A DNA stretch of 64,000 bases from Pseudoclavibacter sp. AY1F1 (lineage in GTDB: Bacteria > Actinomycetota > Actinomycetes > Actinomycetales > Microbacteriaceae): contig NZ_PSTQ01000001.1 of the NCBI RefSeq assembly GCF_002931075.1, positions 682,001 through 746,000 of the forward strand, read 5' to 3'. Under the pieces are notes generated by a model. That model was not told where the DNA came from and searched no databases. It was given only the letters and a program-made list of their open reading frames with translations. The position numbers and the translations under genes are program-made. Of the stretch, positions 56,747 to 64,000 are shown in pieces (the first letter of the stretch is position 1; every line of letters starts with the position of its first letter).

Positions 56747-57589
56747 CTAGGCCTCGACGAAGGGCGCGAGGATGTTGCGAATCGAGAGCACCTTGGTGGC
56801 AACCCCTTCGCGCGCGGCGCCAGGGTGCGAATCGGTGGTGATGATCTCTCCGAAGTGCTGTCGCAGGGAGGGCGCATCGCCCGAGAAGACCCCGTGGCTG
56901 ACGAAGAGGGCAAGGCGCTCCCTCGGTAGGCCGGTCGCCTCCGCCAGGCCCCTGAAGGTGCCGCCTCCGTCGCAGATGTCATCGACGACCAAGAGGCGAC
57001 CGGTTGCGGGGAGCGACTCGCAGCTGAAGCCAGAGAGGCGACCGGTTGCGAAGTCGCGGTGCTTCTCTGCCAGGTAAAGGGGCAGGTGGAGCGCCGTGGC
57101 CGCTGCTTGGGCGCGACGCACAGCCCCGGCGTCCGGTGCGATGACGCCGACGAGGTCGTGATCGTCGCCCACGCGACCGATGGCAGCTCGACGGACGTAC
57201 GGCGCGGAGCCAATGACCTTGACGTTCTTGATCAGTGCCGGCGCGACCTCGGAGTGCGGGTCGAACACGATCACCTGGTCAAGCGCGAACCCGTTGATGA
57301 GCTCGGCATAGACCTTGGCGCCGAACGGCACGCCGCGGTCGGCGCGCGCAGCTGGCAGGTAGGGCAGGAGTGCGACCGCGCGGTGCCCCACCTGGTGGAC
57401 GTAGTCGGCCCAGAGTCCGAGGGCGAGGTAGTCAACCGGGTCGGCCCCGGTGACGGTTGCGTACGCCGGCTTCTCGTCGAGTGCTTCTGGGATGACGAGG
57501 GAGACCTCGCCGCCTGGGAAGCGCATTGTGCGGATGGCGCTGGTGGCCTTCCACCCGGAAGGCATCTGTGCTTGGAAGTGGATGCTCAT
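56747..57589 (-). CDS. prs: Ribose-phosphate pyrophosphokinase-like protein (NAD-salvage associated)
   Basis: The 280-residue protein has the PRPP-binding loop LLVVDDICDGGGTF and QVIVFDPHSEVAPAL, which recalls the active site of PRPP synthetase. It is shorter than housekeeping Prs (about 315 residues). Genes of this type accompany nadV in bacteria and phages, where they supply PRPP for nicotinamide salvage. The ATG at 57589 is the first in-frame start; the operator palindrome lies 15 bp upstream. Confidence 0.82.
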   Translation of the reverse strand: MSIHFQAQMPSGWKATSAIRTMRFPGGEVSLVIPEALDEKPAYATVTGADPVDYLALGLWADYVHQVGHRAVALLPYLPAARADRGVPFGAKVYAELINGFALDQVIVFDPHSEVAPALIKNVKVIGSAPYVRRAAIGRVGDDHDLVGVIAPDAGAVRRAQAAATALHLPLYLAEKHRDFATGRLSGFSCESLPATGRLLVVDDICDGGGTFRGLAEATGLPRERLALFVSHGVFSGDAPSLRQHFGEIITTDSHPGAAREGVATKVLSIRNILAPFVEA

Positions 57590-57604
57590 GCCACGAGCAT
57601 ATCA

Positions 57605-57626
57605 CTATTCGTAGATTTACGAATAG
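57605..57626. promoter_or_regulatory. Palindromic operator of the NAD-salvage operon
   Basis: CTATTCGTA and TACGAATAG are perfect 9-bp arms around GATT, 15 bp before the prs start. The distance and symmetry fit a repressor site that blocks transcription, most simply that of the NrtR-like protein encoded at the end of the operon. Confidence 0.7.
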
Positions 57627-57653
57627 CTGGAGAGCGGGGTCGTCACGGAAACG

Positions 57654-57685
57654 AAAAAGCCCACCCGGTGCTCCGGATGGGCTTT
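57654..57685 (-). terminator. Terminator after the desaturase gene
   Basis: On the minus strand AAAGCCCATCCGG pairs with CCGGGTGGGCTTT around a short loop (with one G-U pair), followed by TT. It separates the desaturase from the NAD operon control region. Confidence 0.85.
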
Positions 57686-57701
57686 CTCTGCGTGTCTGAG
57701 A

Positions 57702-58925
57702 TCAGACGCGGCGGAACTGATTCACGAGCGGGCAGTCGAACGGGTCGCGGGCCTGCAGGCCAACCCTGTTCAGGTACTCGATCACGATTCCGTAGGACTT
57801 GATGAGCGTCGTCTCGGTGTACGGGACCTCAAGGTTCTGGCAGTGCTCGCGAATAATCTCGCGGGCTCGTGCAAGGTGCGGACGAGGCATGCTCGGGAAG
57901 AGGTGGTGCTCGACCTGGTAGTTGAGGCCACCCATGAGCGCGCTGGCCCACCAGCCACCGCTGACGTTGCGCGACGTGAGGACCTGCTTGCTGAAGAAGT
58001 CCATCTTCACGTCAGCCGGGATGATCGGCATGCCCTTGTGGTTCGGGGCGAAAGAGGCGCCCATGTAGACCCCGAAGACAGCCATCTGCACGGCGACGAA
58101 CGCGAACGCCATACCGAGAGGGAGCAGCCAGAAGATGGCACCGAAGTAGATCGCGAAGCGGACGGCTATCATGGTGAACTCAATCCAGCGGCCCTTGATG
58201 GGCTGACGCGTGAAGAGCGACTTGATGGAGCGGAAGTGGAGGTTGTACCCCTCGAACGTGAGCAACGGGAAGAACAGGTAGCCCTGCTTGCGCGTGATGA
58301 GCGCGAGCAGACCGGTCTGCTTACGAGCATCCTCTTCCGTGAAGGAGATTGTGTCGAAGTCGATGTCAGGGTCCTTGCCCATCTTGTTCGGGTTCACGTG
58401 GTGCTTCGTGTGCTTCGTCATCCACCAGCTGTAGCTCATACCCACAACGCCGGCCGCGAGGAAGCGCCCCAGGCGGTCATTGCCAGGGCCGGACTCAAGC
58501 ACCTGGCGGTGCGAGGCCTCGTGGGCGATGAACGCGAACTGCGTGAAGATGATTCCGAGCGCGGCGGCGATCAGGAGCTGGAACCAGCTGTCGCCGAGAA
58601 GGATGAACCCCGTGATAGCGCCGCCGAGGGCAACGATCAGGCCGGCCGCCAGCATCCCGTAGAACCAGCGTGTGCGCTTGAGTAGGCCCATCTCGCGGAT
58701 GACCTTCGACACGGCGCTGTAGCTCTGGGTGACGGACTTGGCCCCGGGGGTGCGAGGCTTTGTTGTCCGGATGCGACCGATGCCCTGCATAGGGCCGGAC
58801 GCTTGGGGGAGCGGAGAAGATGAAGTCGAAATGTGAGGATCCCCTCGTTCGGCAACCTTTGGTTGTTCGTTCGCCAAAGGCAGTGTGCCGATCGCTGACT
58901 TCAGGCTAGTGGGAGACGAGGACAT
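57702..58925 (-). CDS. Membrane fatty acid desaturase
   Basis: The 407-residue protein has the three histidine boxes of di-iron acyl desaturases: AHEASHRQ, HTKHHVNPN and QVEHHLFPSMPR, with four to six membrane helices between them. The QxxHH third box is typical of front-end-type desaturases. It introduces a double bond into acyl chains at the membrane. The ATG at 58925 is used; an in-frame GTG at 58967 would overlap the upstream palindrome. Confidence 0.92.
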   Translation of the reverse strand: MSSSPTSLKSAIGTLPLANEQPKVAERGDPHISTSSSPLPQASGPMQGIGRIRTTKPRTPGAKSVTQSYSAVSKVIREMGLLKRTRWFYGMLAAGLIVALGGAITGFILLGDSWFQLLIAAALGIIFTQFAFIAHEASHRQVLESGPGNDRLGRFLAAGVVGMSYSWWMTKHTKHHVNPNKMGKDPDIDFDTISFTEEDARKQTGLLALITRKQGYLFFPLLTFEGYNLHFRSIKSLFTRQPIKGRWIEFTMIAVRFAIYFGAIFWLLPLGMAFAFVAVQMAVFGVYMGASFAPNHKGMPIIPADVKMDFFSKQVLTSRNVSGGWWASALMGGLNYQVEHHLFPSMPRPHLARAREIIREHCQNLEVPYTETTLIKSYGIVIEYLNRVGLQARDPFDCPLVNQFRRV

Positions 58926-58968
58926 ATTGGCTGTGTATCTGGCCAAATCGTCACCCAGCGTCTTCACA

Positions 58969-58982
58969 CGCGATGTATCGCG
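58969..58982. promoter_or_regulatory. 14-bp palindrome upstream of the desaturase gene
   Basis: CGCGAT and ATCGCG flank GT, in the 114-bp divergent region between the desaturase and the next gene. A regulator site is plausible but unproven. Confidence 0.4.
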
Positions 58983-59039
58983 ATTACGCGTATCTTGATG
59001 CCATCACGGATCGCGCCGCCCGGCGCACTTGGAGGAACG

Positions 59040-59468
59040 ATGACTTCGACTGGCAGCGGCAGCAGCGGCAACACCGGTGGGAAAACCGGTGCGCCCAATG
59101 GTGAGCGCATGCGGGAATCTGCCGACTCCGGCGCGCGCGTGCAGGCCGTGCACACGGGGCTGAAGAAGGTCGTGACCGGGCGTGAGAGCGTCATCAAGGA
59201 CCAGGCGGTGAAGCTTGCCGAGAAGCTGGACGTAAAGACGGCCGGCCGCCACCACCAGAAGATTCGCCTCGCCCTCCTCGCGCTGAACAGCCTCGTCGAC
59301 ACCCTCGGCAAGGACGGGAAGACCGAGTCGGAGGCCAAGGGTTCGCCCCGTCCGGACGGGGCGAAGCCCGCCGGAGCCTCAGGGCGATCGGCTCCCTCTG
59401 CTTCGGCGCACGACGAGCCAGAGGACATCGGCACGTTCACGCCCAAGGCCGACGGACGCTCGAAGTAG
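59040..59468 (+). CDS. Small hydrophilic protein of unknown function
   Basis: The 142-residue protein has a Gly/Ser-rich start, a central helical part (residues 30-90, [20 protein letters not shown] and [20 protein letters not shown]) and a Pro/Ser/Ala-rich acidic tail. I recognise no family. GGAGGA at 59031-59036 supports the start. Confidence 0.65.
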   Translation: MTSTGSGSSGNTGGKTGAPNGERMRESADSGARVQAVHTGLKKVVTGRESVIKDQAVKLAEKLDVKTAGRHHQKIRLALLALNSLVDTLGKDGKTESEAKGSPRPDGAKPAGASGRSAPSASAHDEPEDIGTFTPKADGRSK

Positions 59469-59560
59469 TCGCCTGCCCGACTCCCCCTGTTCGGTGCGCT
59501 GGGAGCGGGTCGTCCCGCGATAAAGTGGTCGCTTGTTCATGCCTAACGACAAGGAGCATC

Positions 59561-61588
59561 GTGACCAGCGATCCCGTTGACCTCGAGACCGAACCCCGCC
59601 AGGACAACACGTCCGGCGCGACGACCACCGGATTCGAGCTCTTCACAGACCGCTCCGTCGTCGCGATGAAGCTCGACGGCGAGCTCGTCGACCTCGCCAC
59701 GGCCGTGCCAGAGGGTGCCGTCGCGGAGCCCGTGACAATCGACAGCGCCGAGGGACTCAGCATCCTGCGCCACTCGGCCGCTCACGTCATCGCCCAGGCA
59801 GTGCAGAAGATCAACCCGGACGCCAGGCTTGGCATCGGCCCGCCCATCACGGACGGGTTCTACTACGACTTCGACGTCGAGACGCCGTTCACCCCCGAGG
59901 ACCTCAAGGCGATTGAGAAGGAGGCCCAGCGCATCCAGCGCCAGGGTCAGCGTTTCGTGCGCCGTGTCGTCACTGACGATGAGGCCAGGGCGGAGCTGGC
60001 GAGCGAGCCCTACAAGCTCGAACTCATCGGCCTCAAGGGCAGCGGAGCCAACGCGGACAATGAGTCGGTCGAAGTCGGGGCCGGCGAGCTCACAATGTAC
60101 GACAACGTCGACCCCAAGACCGGCGAGGTCTATTGGAAGGACCTCTGCCGAGGCCCGCACGTCCCGTCGACCCGCATGCTCAGCAACGGATTCGCCATCC
60201 TCCGCTCGGCTGCCGCCTACTGGCGCGGCTCGGAGAAGAACCCGCAGCTCCAGCGCATCTACGGAACCGCCTGGCCGACCAAGGACGAGCTGCGCGCCTA
60301 CAAGGAGCGCATCGAGGAGGCCATGAAGCGCGACCACCGCCGCCTCGGTCGCGAGCTCGACCTGTTCAGCTTCCCGGACGAGCTCGGCTCCGGGCTTCCG
60401 GTGTTCCACCCCAAGGGCGGAATCATCAAGCTCGAGATGGAGGAGCATTCCCGCAAGCGCCACGTGCAGGAGGGCTACAGCTTCGTCTCCACGCCCCACA
60501 TCACCAAGGGACGTCTCTACGAGATCTCCGGACATCTCGACTGGTATCGCGACGGCATGTACCCGCCGATGCGCATCGACGAGGAAGTGGATGAGGCGGG
60601 CAACGTCACGAAGCAGGGCCAGGACTACTACCTGAAGCCCATGAACTGCCCGATGCACAACTTGATCTACAACCAGGGGGCGCATTCGTACCGCGAACTC
60701 CCGCTGCGGATGTTCGAGTTCGGCACGGTCTACCGCATGGAGAAGTCCGGGGTTGTGCACGGCTTGACTCGTGCGCGCGGCTTCACCCAAGACGACGCGC
60801 ACATCTACTGCACGCGCGACCAGATGCGCGACGAACTGACTCGCACGCTCAAGTTCGTGCTCTCGCTGCTCAAGGACTACGGACTCGACGACTTCTACCT
60901 TGAGCTGTCGACCAAGAACCCGGAGAAGTTCGTGGGCGACGACGCGACCTGGGAGGAGGCGACTCGCACCCTCGAGGAGGTTGCCACCGCGTCCGGTCTC
61001 GACCTGGTGCCGGATCCGGGCGGGGCCGCCTTCTACGGGCCGAAGATCTCCGTGCAGGCCCGCGACGCCATCGGACGCACCTGGCAGATGTCGACCATCC
61101 AGCTCGACTTCAACCTCCCAGAGCTGTTCGACATGGAGTATGCGGCACCGGATGGCACGCGTCAGCGTCCCGTCATGATCCACCGCGCGCTCTTCGGGTC
61201 CATCGAACGGTTCTTCGGCGTGCTCGTCGAGCATTACGCGGGTGCCTTCCCTGTCTGGCTGTCGCCGGTCCAACTCGTCGCGATCCCCGTCGCCGAGCAG
61301 TACGGCGAGTACCTGCAGGGCATTGTCGACGAACTGCGCTCGCACGGTGTGCGCGCAGAGCTCGACGCATCCGACGATCGCATGCCCAAGAAGATCCGGA
61401 ATCACACGAAGGCCAAGGTGCCGTTCCAGCTCATCGCGGGCGAAGATGACCGTGCCGCGAAGACGGTCTCCTTCCGCTTCCGTGATGGAACGCAGCGCAA
61501 CGGCGTTCCGATCGAGGACGCGATCCGGCTTGTGCGGGGAGCGGTCGACGAGCACCTGCTCGTCAACACGGCAGAAGACCTGGCATGA
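59561..61588 (+). CDS. thrS: Threonyl-tRNA synthetase
   Basis: The 675-residue protein has the class II synthetase set. An N-terminal TGS domain (about 15-75) is followed by the editing domain with its zinc-binding HSAAHV and the [10 protein letters not shown] motif. The catalytic core has [13 protein letters not shown] (zinc Cys), [12 protein letters not shown] (motif 2) and [19 protein letters not shown] (motif 3), and an anticodon-binding domain ends the chain. It charges tRNA-Thr. The GTG start has AAGGAG at 59551-59556. No T-box leader is seen. Confidence 0.97.
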   Translation: MTSDPVDLETEPRQDNTSGATTTGFELFTDRSVVAMKLDGELVDLATAVPEGAVAEPVTIDSAEGLSILRHSAAHVIAQAVQKINPDARLGIGPPITDGFYYDFDVETPFTPEDLKAIEKEAQRIQRQGQRFVRRVVTDDEARAELASEPYKLELIGLKGSGANADNESVEVGAGELTMYDNVDPKTGEVYWKDLCRGPHVPSTRMLSNGFAILRSAAAYWRGSEKNPQLQRIYGTAWPTKDELRAYKERIEEAMKRDHRRLGRELDLFSFPDELGSGLPVFHPKGGIIKLEMEEHSRKRHVQEGYSFVSTPHITKGRLYEISGHLDWYRDGMYPPMRIDEEVDEAGNVTKQGQDYYLKPMNCPMHNLIYNQGAHSYRELPLRMFEFGTVYRMEKSGVVHGLTRARGFTQDDAHIYCTRDQMRDELTRTLKFVLSLLKDYGLDDFYLELSTKNPEKFVGDDATWEEATRTLEEVATASGLDLVPDPGGAAFYGPKISVQARDAIGRTWQMSTIQLDFNLPELFDMEYAAPDGTRQRPVMIHRALFGSIERFFGVLVEHYAGAFPVWLSPVQLVAIPVAEQYGEYLQGIVDELRSHGVRAELDASDDRMPKKIRNHTKAKVPFQLIAGEDDRAAKTVSFRFRDGTQRNGVPIEDAIRLVRGAVDEHLLVNTAEDLA

Positions 61589-62157
61589 GCGCTCTCGGGT
61601 TCCCCGAAGGAGAACTGGACGGCCTCGAGATCGAGCGCTCCGCCGACTTCGCCGGGGTGCCCGATTCCTTCCAGCGGCTCTGGACGCCCCATCGGATGGC
61701 GTACATCCAGGACGGCCAGGACCCCGCCGAAGATGCCTGCCCATTTTGCGTCGGGCCCACGATGGATGACACCAAGTCGCTCATCGTGGCCCGCGGGGAG
61801 CACGCGTTTGTCGTCATGAACCTGTACCCGTACAACTCGGGGCACCTGCTCGTGTGCCCGTATCGGCACGTGGCCATGTACGACGAGGCATCGGAAGACG
61901 AGGTGCTGGAGATCGCGCATCTCACGCAGACCGCGATGCGGGTGCTGCGGGAGGTCTCGAACGTTGACGGCTTCAACATCGGGATGAACCAGGGACGGCT
62001 CGCGGGCGCTGGCATCGCGGGGCACCTGCACCAGCACATCGTCCCGCGCTGGCAGTTCGACGCCAACTTCTTCCCGATCATCGCGAAGACGAAAGCGTTT
62101 CCGTCGCTGCTGGGGGAGACACGACAAGCGCTCGCCGAAGCCTGGCCGACCGCCTGA
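61585..62157 (+). CDS. HIT family nucleotide-binding protein
   Basis: The 190-residue protein has the HIT motif in [12 protein letters not shown], a zinc-like Cys pair in CPFCVGP and [16 protein letters not shown]. Similar actinobacterial proteins hydrolyse AppppA or related dinucleotides, or adenosine 5'-phosphosulfate. It overlaps thrS by four bases (ATGA), an arrangement conserved in actinobacteria. Confidence 0.92.
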   Translation: MSALGFPEGELDGLEIERSADFAGVPDSFQRLWTPHRMAYIQDGQDPAEDACPFCVGPTMDDTKSLIVARGEHAFVVMNLYPYNSGHLLVCPYRHVAMYDEASEDEVLEIAHLTQTAMRVLREVSNVDGFNIGMNQGRLAGAGIAGHLHQHIVPRWQFDANFFPIIAKTKAFPSLLGETRQALAEAWPTA

Positions 62158-62276
62158 ACTCCGGCGTTTTCATTGGGCAGTCGCCCAACCATCCGCCGGT
62201 GCACGCCCGTCTAGACTTGAGCACTATTCACACCCGAACCGCCTTGCACTGACTGCACGCGGAAAGTAAGGACATC

Positions 62277-63194
62277 ATGAGCGAAAGCACTGCCCCTCTC
62301 GTCGGCGCCGACGGGACCGTAGGCTCCAACCGAGTCAAGCGCGGCCTGGCCGAGATGCTCAAGGGCGGCGTGATCATGGACGTCGTCACGGCCGAGCAGG
62401 CCCGCATCGCGGAAGATGCCGGCGCCGTCGCCGTCATGGCCCTCGAGCGCGTACCCGCCGACATCCGCGCGCAGGGAGGCGTCGCGCGCATGAGCGACCC
62501 AGACCTCATCGAGAGCATCATCGCCGAGGTTTCCATCCCCGTCATGGCGAAGGCCCGCATCGGCCACTTCGTCGAGGCGCAGGTGCTCCAGGCCCTCGAC
62601 GTCGACTACATCGACGAGTCGGAGGTGCTGAGCCCGGCCGACTACGTGAACCACATCGACAAGTGGCAGTTCACGACGCCATTCGTCTGCGGCGCCACCA
62701 ACCTCGGTGAGGCGCTGCGCCGCATCAACGAGGGTGCAGCCATGATTCGCTCGAAGGGTGAGGCAGGTACGGGCGACGTGTCCGAGGCGACCAAGCACAT
62801 CCGCAAGATCCGCGGCGAAGTTGCGGCCCTCACCTCGATGACGCGCGACGAGCTGTATGTCGCCGCCAAGGAACTCCAGGCGCCGTACGAGCTGGTCCGC
62901 GAGATCGCCGAGACCGGCAAGCTGCCTGTTGTGCTCTTCACTGCGGGCGGCGTTGCGACGCCAGCCGATGCCGCCATGATGATGCAACTCGGCGCCGACG
63001 GCGTCTTCGTCGGCTCAGGCATCTTCAAGTCGGGCAACCCGGCGCAGCGCGCCGCGGCGATCGTCAAGGCAACCACGGCGTTCGACGATCCGGCTGTGAT
63101 CGCCGCAGCTTCGCGCGGACTGGGTGAAGCGATGGTCGGCATCAACGTCTCCGACCTCGCGGCCCCGCACCGCCTCGCAGAGCGCGGCTGGTAG
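62277..63194 (+). CDS. pdxS: Pyridoxal 5'-phosphate synthase subunit PdxS
   Basis: The 305-residue TIM-barrel protein is highly conserved. [20 protein letters not shown] and [14 protein letters not shown] carry early active-site residues, [14 protein letters not shown] contains the catalytic Lys, and [14 protein letters not shown] binds phosphate. With PdxT it makes PLP from ribose 5-phosphate, glyceraldehyde 3-phosphate and ammonia. TAAGGA precedes the ATG. TAGACT at 62212-62217 may be its -10 box. Confidence 0.97.
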   Translation: MSESTAPLVGADGTVGSNRVKRGLAEMLKGGVIMDVVTAEQARIAEDAGAVAVMALERVPADIRAQGGVARMSDPDLIESIIAEVSIPVMAKARIGHFVEAQVLQALDVDYIDESEVLSPADYVNHIDKWQFTTPFVCGATNLGEALRRINEGAAMIRSKGEAGTGDVSEATKHIRKIRGEVAALTSMTRDELYVAAKELQAPYELVREIAETGKLPVVLFTAGGVATPADAAMMMQLGADGVFVGSGIFKSGNPAQRAAAIVKATTAFDDPAVIAAASRGLGEAMVGINVSDLAAPHRLAERGW

Positions 63195-63201
63195 CGAGGC
63201 T

Positions 63202-63801
63202 TTGGCACTACCTCCCGCAGTCGGCGTCCTCGCACTGCAGGGCGACGTCCGTGAGCACCAGCAGGTGCTCACGGACCTCGGTGCAGAAGTGGTGCAGGTC
63301 CGCACGCCCGCCCAGCTCGATGCCGTCTCCGGCCTTATCATCCCGGGGGGCGAGTCGAGCGTCATCGACAAGCTGTCGCGCATCTTCGAGATCGCTGGGC
63401 CCATCAAGGCCCGCATCGCGGCAGGCATGCCGGTGTTCGGCACCTGCGCGGGCCTCATCATGCTCGCCGACACCGTACTTGACTCGATCAACGGACAGCA
63501 GAGCTTCGGCGGACTCGACGTCACCGTGCGGCGCAACGCCTTCGGCTCACAGAACCAGTCCTTCGAGACGCAGCTTGCCGTGCCGGAGCTCGGCGAACCC
63601 GCCGTGCATGCCACGTTCATCCGCGGACCGGTGGTTGAGTCCGTCGGGCCGCAGGCGCGGGCCATGGCTTCGCTCCCGGACGGGCGAGTGGTCGCCGTCG
63701 CGCAGGGCAACCTGCTTGGGACTTCCTTCCACCCGGAGATGAACGGCGAGGCGCGCTTCCACCGCTACTTCCTGGACCTGGTCGCAGAGCACTCCGCCTG
63801 A
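63202..63801 (+). CDS. pdxT: Pyridoxal 5'-phosphate synthase glutaminase subunit PdxT
   Basis: The 199-residue class I glutaminase has GVLALQGDVREH, PGGESSVIDKL, the nucleophilic Cys in FGTCAGLIML and the His/Glu pair in TSFHPEMN. It releases ammonia from glutamine for PdxS. The start is uncertain: a TTG at 63202 is the only in-frame start codon close to the conserved N-terminus, seven bases after the pdxS stop; GAGG lies very close before it. Confidence 0.93.
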   Translation: MALPPAVGVLALQGDVREHQQVLTDLGAEVVQVRTPAQLDAVSGLIIPGGESSVIDKLSRIFEIAGPIKARIAAGMPVFGTCAGLIMLADTVLDSINGQQSFGGLDVTVRRNAFGSQNQSFETQLAVPELGEPAVHATFIRGPVVESVGPQARAMASLPDGRVVAVAQGNLLGTSFHPEMNGEARFHRYFLDLVAEHSA

Positions 63802-63848
63802 CCAGAGCCAGCACACCAGTCGAATCGATAGAGAGCCAGGAGCAGAAA

Positions 63849-64000
63849 ATGGCGAGACGCCGGCCGAGCAAGGCAGCCAGAAGCAAGCAGGTGAGCGATT
63901 CGCTCGCCGCGTTCATCCGCGATTCGCCGTCGTCCTTCCACGCGGCGGCCGAGGTTGCCAGACGACTCGAGGACGCCGGCTTCACGGCGCTCGACGAGCG
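63849..64000 (+). CDS. M18 family aminopeptidase (3' truncated)
   Basis: Only the first 50 codons are in the window. After a basic start (MARRRPSKAARSKQV) the sequence DSLAAFIRDSPSSFHAAAEV and RRLEDAGFTALDE matches the N-terminus of M18 aspartyl aminopeptidases. AGGAG lies eight bases before the ATG. The metal-binding residues lie beyond the edge. Confidence 0.8.
   Translation, partial: MARRRPSKAARSKQVSDSLAAFIRDSPSSFHAAAEVARRLEDAGFTALDE

Noticed and set aside
59469-59560. T-box leader before thrS
   Set aside because: The gap is only 92 bp and lacks the specifier and antiterminator features.
59543-61744. A 733-codon minus-strand open frame
   Set aside because: It mirrors thrS and the HIT gene and contains no recognisable motif.

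Overview
The window is high-GC DNA from an actinobacterium, most likely of the family Microbacteriaceae. The signs are the SepH septation protein, a run of actinobacterial DUF genes (DUF4193, DUF3093, DUF3710, DUF3159, DUF3000), an LAXTG-type sorting signal, a three-domain LigD, and many genes whose TANNNT hexamer lies six bases before the start codon, as in leaderless mRNAs. The species cannot be named from the sequence alone. || Region 1 (1-34.5 kb) is ordinary core chromosome. It holds a truncated alkaline-phosphatase-superfamily gene, sepH, dut with DUF3710 and DUF3159, aconitase, glycerol dehydrogenase, a beta-oxidation pair (thiolase and 3-hydroxyacyl-CoA dehydrogenase), an RNase D/HRDC protein with DUF3000, sufE, zapE, an ammonium transporter, a large secreted LAXTG nuclease, the Ku/LigD end-joining pair, a sortase-like protein, an amino acid permease and a membrane-anchored HELAH protein. 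Strong hairpin terminators separate most units. || Region 2 (34,556-50,581) is a genomic island of about 16 kb inserted in the 3' end of a tRNA-Val(CAC) gene. A 30-bp direct repeat made of the tRNA 3' end bounds it on both sides. A decayed tyrosine integrase lies next to the intact tRNA, and remnants of a large helicase of the plasmid/ICE type lie at the other edge. IS3-like and IS481-like relics and an exonuclease relic fill other parts. The intact cargo is unusual: three exported proteins with almost the same Tat-type leader (RR-[ST]-[IL]-VQGAAW), two of them extremely glycine-rich; two paralogous AraC-type regulators; one large LuxR-type regulator; and a hairpin-rich non-coding gap. I take this as a regulated cell-surface or secreted protein module that has outlived its mobile vehicle. 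|| Region 3 (50.6-64 kb) returns to core chromosome. It starts with a tRNA cluster (Val-CAC on the minus strand; Gly-GCC, Cys-GCA and Val-GAC on the plus strand), then a methyltransferase, an SMI1/KNR4-type protein, a lipoprotein, an NAD-salvage operon (PRPP synthetase-like, nadV, and a Nudix/NrtR-like protein) with a clear palindromic operator, a fatty acid desaturase, thrS with a HIT-domain gene, pdxS-pdxT for pyridoxal phosphate, and the start of an M18 aminopeptidase.
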